A stretch of 9,872 nt of DNA. It comes from Candidatus Cloacimonadota bacterium (lineage in GTDB: Bacteria > Cloacimonadota > Cloacimonadia > Cloacimonadales > WRIO01). Below are positions 7,021-9,872 of this stretch, in pieces. Below the pieces are notes generated by a model. It was not told the DNA's origin. It saw only the letters and a list, made by a program, of their open reading frames with translations, and did no database searches. A program made the translations under genes and the position numbers. The first letter of the stretch is position 1; each line of letters begins with the position of its first letter. The stretch is from contig WRIO01000018.1 of NCBI GenBank assembly GCA_009782695.1, positions 1 through 9,872 of the forward strand, given 5' to 3'.

Positions 7021-8566
7021 ATTCGCTAATCCAATCAAATATATAATCTAAATCTGCTTCATCTAATGGATAATTGATGCTTCTGACCATAGAGTTTAGG
7101 TTATTCTTTGAGGAATACTCCTTGTCATTTGAAGGGTCATCATCTGTCTCAGAGGTATCATATTTATAGTCTTCGAGATTTGCAAGCAAGGCACTTAGTT
7201 GTGTGCAGATTTGCTTGGTATCGGGTTCGGCTAAGTTGTGATAGATCATCAGCACAGAGGGTTTTTCTTCTACAAAATAGGAGCTGATAAATATGAGCTT
7301 CGGGTTCAGACAGACGAAATTTCCTAGCACTTCTGTGATGTCTTTATACATATAAAACTTAAAAAGACTCATAGACATACCTTCGAGCAAGGCATTATAA
7401 GCGTATTCTTTGATAAATCTAAAGAGAGAGTCATTGATGATAGTCATATTCGCATATTTGTTTAATAAATCGTCATTTACATAAGAAATCTGGTGCTGAG
7501 AAAATTTAAATCTATCCTTCTCTTCTATTTCATACAATTCACTCATAACATAGCTAACTTTTTCTTGCACAAAAGGGTATTCCACAAACCTATCAGCACC
7601 CATTTTTATAGCCCGAATCTTTTGATAAGCGGGTGTGTGGATGGATCCTGAAAATATTATTTTTACATAAGGAAACTTTTGTCGTATAAACGGAAGTGCT
7701 TGCCACCCGTTTATACTTTGGGTCCAGGCAGGGATAAAGATGATAGAATGCTTTTTATCTATATCCATAGACTCTAGGTCATCGATAGTGCCATAATATA
7801 ATATCGGGACATCACGTTTGAATATTTCTGCAAACATCACAGCGTATTCATGAGAGTCTTGGGGCATCACTAAGTGCTTGCATTCATATAGGGTAAAAAA
7901 GTTTGTGTTTCGAGCATTGGGCGGTATGATAGTCCAGTCGCTATCTAGTGTAAAAGTGATACTTTGTTTCTTTTGTAAGTTCTTGCCTTTTTCCACTATC
8001 AACTGATAGTTGTCATTTTTCCCTGATTTTACATACTTAAACAAGGCATTCGCAAAGCTCTGACAGATCATTTTATTCTTCTCGTTTAGAGTGCTGATAT
8101 CCATCAAGACAGATACTTTGCGTTTGTTGGTAAATTCCACTATCAAGGAGATAAGGTTACTATCGAGTGAGATATTGTTTTCACTCAATAACAGCTCTAT
8201 ATTTTCTATCAAGATTACAGTAGGGTTTAGTGCTTCTATATATAGCTTTAAATCATTTATCACTTTGTATAAATCAGCAGAATTATTTATTAGCTGCCTT
8301 AGATATGACGGTGTCTCCAATATAGTGAGGTTATCATATTTATTTAGGGTCAATAGTTTTTTTCGGGCTATCTCATTCTCATAAGCCAACGAAAATCCTG
8401 TCACGAATAGACAAGAATAATCCAAGCTGAGGTGGTAGGAAAGGAAGTGGTGAAAGAACGAATGGCGTATGTTCGTTTTTGATTCAGTGAATAGGTATAC
8501 ACCTGCTTCTGGCAAATCGTTTAGATAGCTATCTATAAATCCAACTCCAAATCTAAATTTTTTCAT
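7013..8566 (-). CDS. Degenerate KaiC/RecA-like ATPase fold fused to a pseudo-receiver domain
   Basis: A 517-aa soluble protein. Residues 1-215 follow the order of KaiC/RadA-like domains: 'FGVGFIDSYLNDLPEAGVYLF', a helix, 'YSCLFVTGFSLAYENEIARKK', 'NLTILETPSYLRQLI', a Walker-B-like strand 'PTVILIENIELLL' (115-127), 'KVSVLMDIS' and a closing 'YQLIVEKGKN...ITFTLDSDWTIIPP'. The P-loop position (27-35, ESKTNIRHS) has no GxxxxGK[ST], so ATP hydrolysis is unlikely. Residues about 229-345 form a receiver-like fold: 'HSIIFIPAW' (Pro/Ala where Asp is expected), 'VKIIFSGS' and 'MGADRFVEYPF' (Tyr where Lys is expected). The C-terminal 360-517 has no family I know and contains an acidic linker (470-482). 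The start is coupled to the HDOD stop 13 bp upstream; only a weak AGAG lies nearby. A non-catalytic signalling scaffold is inferred. Fold calls rest on pattern matching alone. Confidence 0.65.
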   Translation of the reverse strand: MKKFRFGVGFIDSYLNDLPEAGVYLFTESKTNIRHSFFHHFLSYHLSLDYSCLFVTGFSLAYENEIARKKLLTLNKYDNLTILETPSYLRQLINNSADLYKVINDLKLYIEALNPTVILIENIELLLSENNISLDSNLISLIVEFTNKRKVSVLMDISTLNEKNKMICQSFANALFKYVKSGKNDNYQLIVEKGKNLQKKQSITFTLDSDWTIIPPNARNTNFFTLYECKHLVMPQDSHEYAVMFAEIFKRDVPILYYGTIDDLESMDIDKKHSIIFIPAWTQSINGWQALPFIRQKFPYVKIIFSGSIHTPAYQKIRAIKMGADRFVEYPFVQEKVSYVMSELYEIEEKDRFKFSQHQISYVNDDLLNKYANMTIINDSLFRFIKEYAYNALLEGMSMSLFKFYMYKDITEVLGNFVCLNPKLIFISSYFVEEKPSVLMIYHNLAEPDTKQICTQLSALLANLEDYKYDTSETDDDPSNDKEYSSKNNLNSMVRSINYPLDEADLDYIFDWISEYV

Positions 8567-8579
8567 ACTTATATCTCTA

Positions 8580-9435
8580 TTATGTTAATAAATTCGCAAA
8601 TTCTAAATATTTATTTTTTGCTTGCGTGACAATATATTCGAAGTGCTGGGCATCGAGGCCGAGTAAGGAATAAATCCAGTGAGGTAAAAATTCCACCAAA
8701 CCAGAAGTAGATTTGCCTACCTCCATAGCTTTTGCTATGTTGTTTGCCAGAGTGACTGCTGCCACTATCTCTTTGTGAGCTGTCACTTGTTCTAGCGAGT
8801 GGTGGTAAAGTATGGCTGCTGCCACACATTCTGGGAAAAGCCATTTTTTGACAAAGAAGTCACCTATCTCTTGGTGGTCGACCCCAAATGTCTCCTTTTC
8901 TACTGACAGAGTATTGGTGCGGGTCTGCTTCCAGCTTTTTTAGTAATACTTTCATCTCTTTCGGACGGAAGTTCAACAATATAAATTTTCCTAAATCATG
9001 TAACAGTCCTGCTATAAAAGCTTGATCTGAAAGCTTTTCATGGCTACCTGATATGATGTCTTTGGCAGCAACTGCTGTAAATAACGAATGTTTCCAGAGA
9101 TTGGTGGTCACTTCGGCATTGTCTAATACAAATGTCTTACGGATAGATTGGCTGATAAGCAAATTTTTTAAAGTCTTTAGACCTAGCACAGTGATGGCAT
9201 GTTTGATAGTAACCACCTTTTTTGACAAACCATAAAAGCTGGAATTAGCTGCTTTTAGCATAGCAGCAGTGATACCTGGGTCTTTTTCTATGATCAAGAC
9301 GAGTTTTTCGATAGGAGTATCAGAGCATTCTATAGCTTGCATCAGTTGCAACAAAGTGGTATTTGCCACAGCGAGCGCCTGAGAGTTCATAGCAGCTATA
9401 AAAAGTTCTGATAAAAAGTGACTGTTAGTATCCAT
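8580..9435 (-). pseudogene. HDOD-domain signalling protein, interrupted by a frameshift
   Basis: Read from the ATG at 9435, the first frame gives a clear HDOD domain: 'LVLIIEKDPGITAAMLKAANSSFYGL', 'IKHAITVLGLKTLKNLLIS', 'LWKHSLFTAVAAKDI' (H115) and 'IAGLLHDLGKFIL' (H146-D147). After about residue 177 it loses similarity and stops at 8860. The next frame takes over with exactly the missing part: 'VEKETFGVDHQEIGDFFVKKWLFPE', then 'AAAILYHHSL', on to the stop at 8580. One base too many (or two too few) between about 8890 and 8910 explains this; the four-A run 8896-8899 is one possible site. Repaired, the protein would have about 285 aa, normal for stand-alone HDOD proteins, which act as signalling adaptors in bacterial regulation. 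A sequencing error, a real mutation or programmed frameshifting are all possible. It overlaps the upstream gene by 11 bp. Confidence 0.85.
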
Positions 9436-9754
9436 TTAATATCTCTATGAATTTTATCTCGCAAACTATTTTATAAAGCTCTCGCATATACTTGTCTTCT
9501 ATACAATCTTTAAACAATTTCTTGGTTTTCTCCTCTATTTCTTCGCGTATCAAGCGAAACTCCTCTTGAGTGTATCTATCTTCGATAGCTACTTCTTCTA
9601 TCTCTATAAATCCGACCTCATTTTTTAAAAGAAAATTTATATTGCTTTCATTTAATTCTGTGCCCGCCTCTAATATGACTTGACCATTTAGAGTAACTAC
9701 TTCTTGGCTGACTCTCATGCCTGCCCTCAATTTTTTCATATCCGTGATGATCAT
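9425..9754 (-). CDS. Stand-alone protein like the N-terminal domain of HD-GYP phosphodiesterases (DUF3391-like)
   Basis: This 109-aa protein starts with 'MKKLRAGMRVSQEVVTLNGQVILEAGTELNESNINFLLKNEVGFIEI', the beta-rich pattern (L.xGM.v..dv...nG.vLl..Gt.L....i..L...g...v.v) usually found before the HD-GYP domain of c-di-GMP phosphodiesterases. Residues 55-109 are charged and helical (EEFRLIREEIEEKTKKLFKD), like the linker that leads into HD-GYP, but the protein ends where that domain should begin. The next gene, overlapping by 11 bp, supplies an HDOD domain instead. No catalytic HD or GYP residues are present. The ATG at 9754 has AAAGGA 5 nt upstream; a later ATG at 9739 has no comparable site. 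As first gene of the cluster it probably carries the promoter side. A partner or sensor role for the HDOD protein is inferred. Confidence 0.72.
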   Translation of the reverse strand: MIITDMKKLRAGMRVSQEVVTLNGQVILEAGTELNESNINFLLKNEVGFIEIEEVAIEDRYTQEEFRLIREEIEEKTKKLFKDCIEDKYMRELYKIVCEIKFIEILNGY

Positions 9755-9759
9755 ATCAG

Positions 9760-9765
9760 TCCTTT
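9760..9765 (-). promoter_or_regulatory. Ribosome binding site of the first minus-strand gene
   Basis: AAAGGA on the minus strand, 5 nt before the ATG at 9754. It selects this start over the in-frame ATG at 9739. Confidence 0.65.
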
Positions 9766-9809
9766 AAATGTCTATTTTCTCCCATTTATCTATGTTTTTC
9801 CACCAAATG

Positions 9810-9842
9810 CAACGAAAATTAAGCTGTCTTAACTTGTCAAGT
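9810..9842 (-). promoter_or_regulatory. Possible promoter/operator region ahead of the minus-strand cluster
   Basis: Reading leftwards, TTGACA (9840-9835) sits inside a perfect interrupted palindrome ACTTG-A-CAAGT (9842-9832), followed by a second small inverted repeat TTAAG-ACAG-CTTAA. A TAATTTTC follows, one mismatch from the Bacteroidetes -7 element TAnnTTTG, but its spacing is shorter than usual, and no sigma-70 -10 hexamer stands at 16-18 bp. The A/T-rich leader between here and the first ATG shows nothing else. Promoter activity is a guess; the palindromes are real. Confidence 0.3.
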
Positions 9843-9872
9843 GTTTTATTGTAATAAAAATGTGTTATAGTA

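Noticed and set aside
7021..7038. Start at 7038 for the small membrane protein
   Set aside because: It would extend the overlap to 26 bp and has no ribosome site upstream; the ATG at 7020 has GGA at 9 nt and gives an 8-bp overlap. It cannot be fully excluded.
8611..8844. A 77-codon open frame within the 3' half of the HDOD gene
   Set aside because: It is the continuation of the first HDOD frame after its premature stop and has no protein-like pattern; the neighbouring frame carries the conserved HDOD residues.

Overview
The window looks like chromosomal DNA of a low-GC, Gram-negative bacterium of the Bacteroidetes/FCB superphylum type; Candidatus Cloacimonadota or a neighbouring uncultured phylum is my best guess, by inference. 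Three features point there: a very large secreted protein whose C-terminus resembles a type IX secretion (T9SS) sorting domain, a PorV/PorQ-type outer-membrane protein directly downstream of it, and a degenerate lipobox. I cannot settle the phylum without a database search.

Left part, plus strand (1-4651). The 3' end of a TonB-type energy transducer enters at the left edge. After about 80 bp comes a two-gene unit: a 1095-aa exported protein (290-3577) with a signal peptide, two acidic Ca-binding-like repeats and the T9SS-like tail, then a PorV/PorQ-like barrel protein (3587-4603) 9 bp later. A strong terminator closes the unit at 4620-4651.

Convergent junction (4604-4812). The 209 bp between the two convergent gene sets hold the terminator, which could work on both strands, and three hairpins placed exactly 45 bp apart. 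They form a short tandem repeat array whose first copy runs into the terminator.

Right part, minus strand (9872 down to 4813). Five closely packed or overlapping genes, with a sixth 59 bp further on, read leftwards: a short protein resembling the N-terminal domain of HD-GYP phosphodiesterases; an HDOD-domain gene broken by one frameshift; a 517-aa protein that I read as a KaiC/RecA-like ATPase fold without its P-loop, joined to a receiver fold without its phospho-acceptor; a one-helix membrane protein; a single-domain receiver that keeps its acceptor Asp; and an S41-type lipoprotein protease homologue. The short overlaps (11, 8 and 26 bp) point to coordinated expression. The set looks like a signalling module in which most recognisable catalytic or phosphorylation sites are degenerate. 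It is the best candidate here for something undescribed.

No tRNA, rRNA, CRISPR array, transposase or phage gene was seen. No gene-free stretch exceeds 300 bases.
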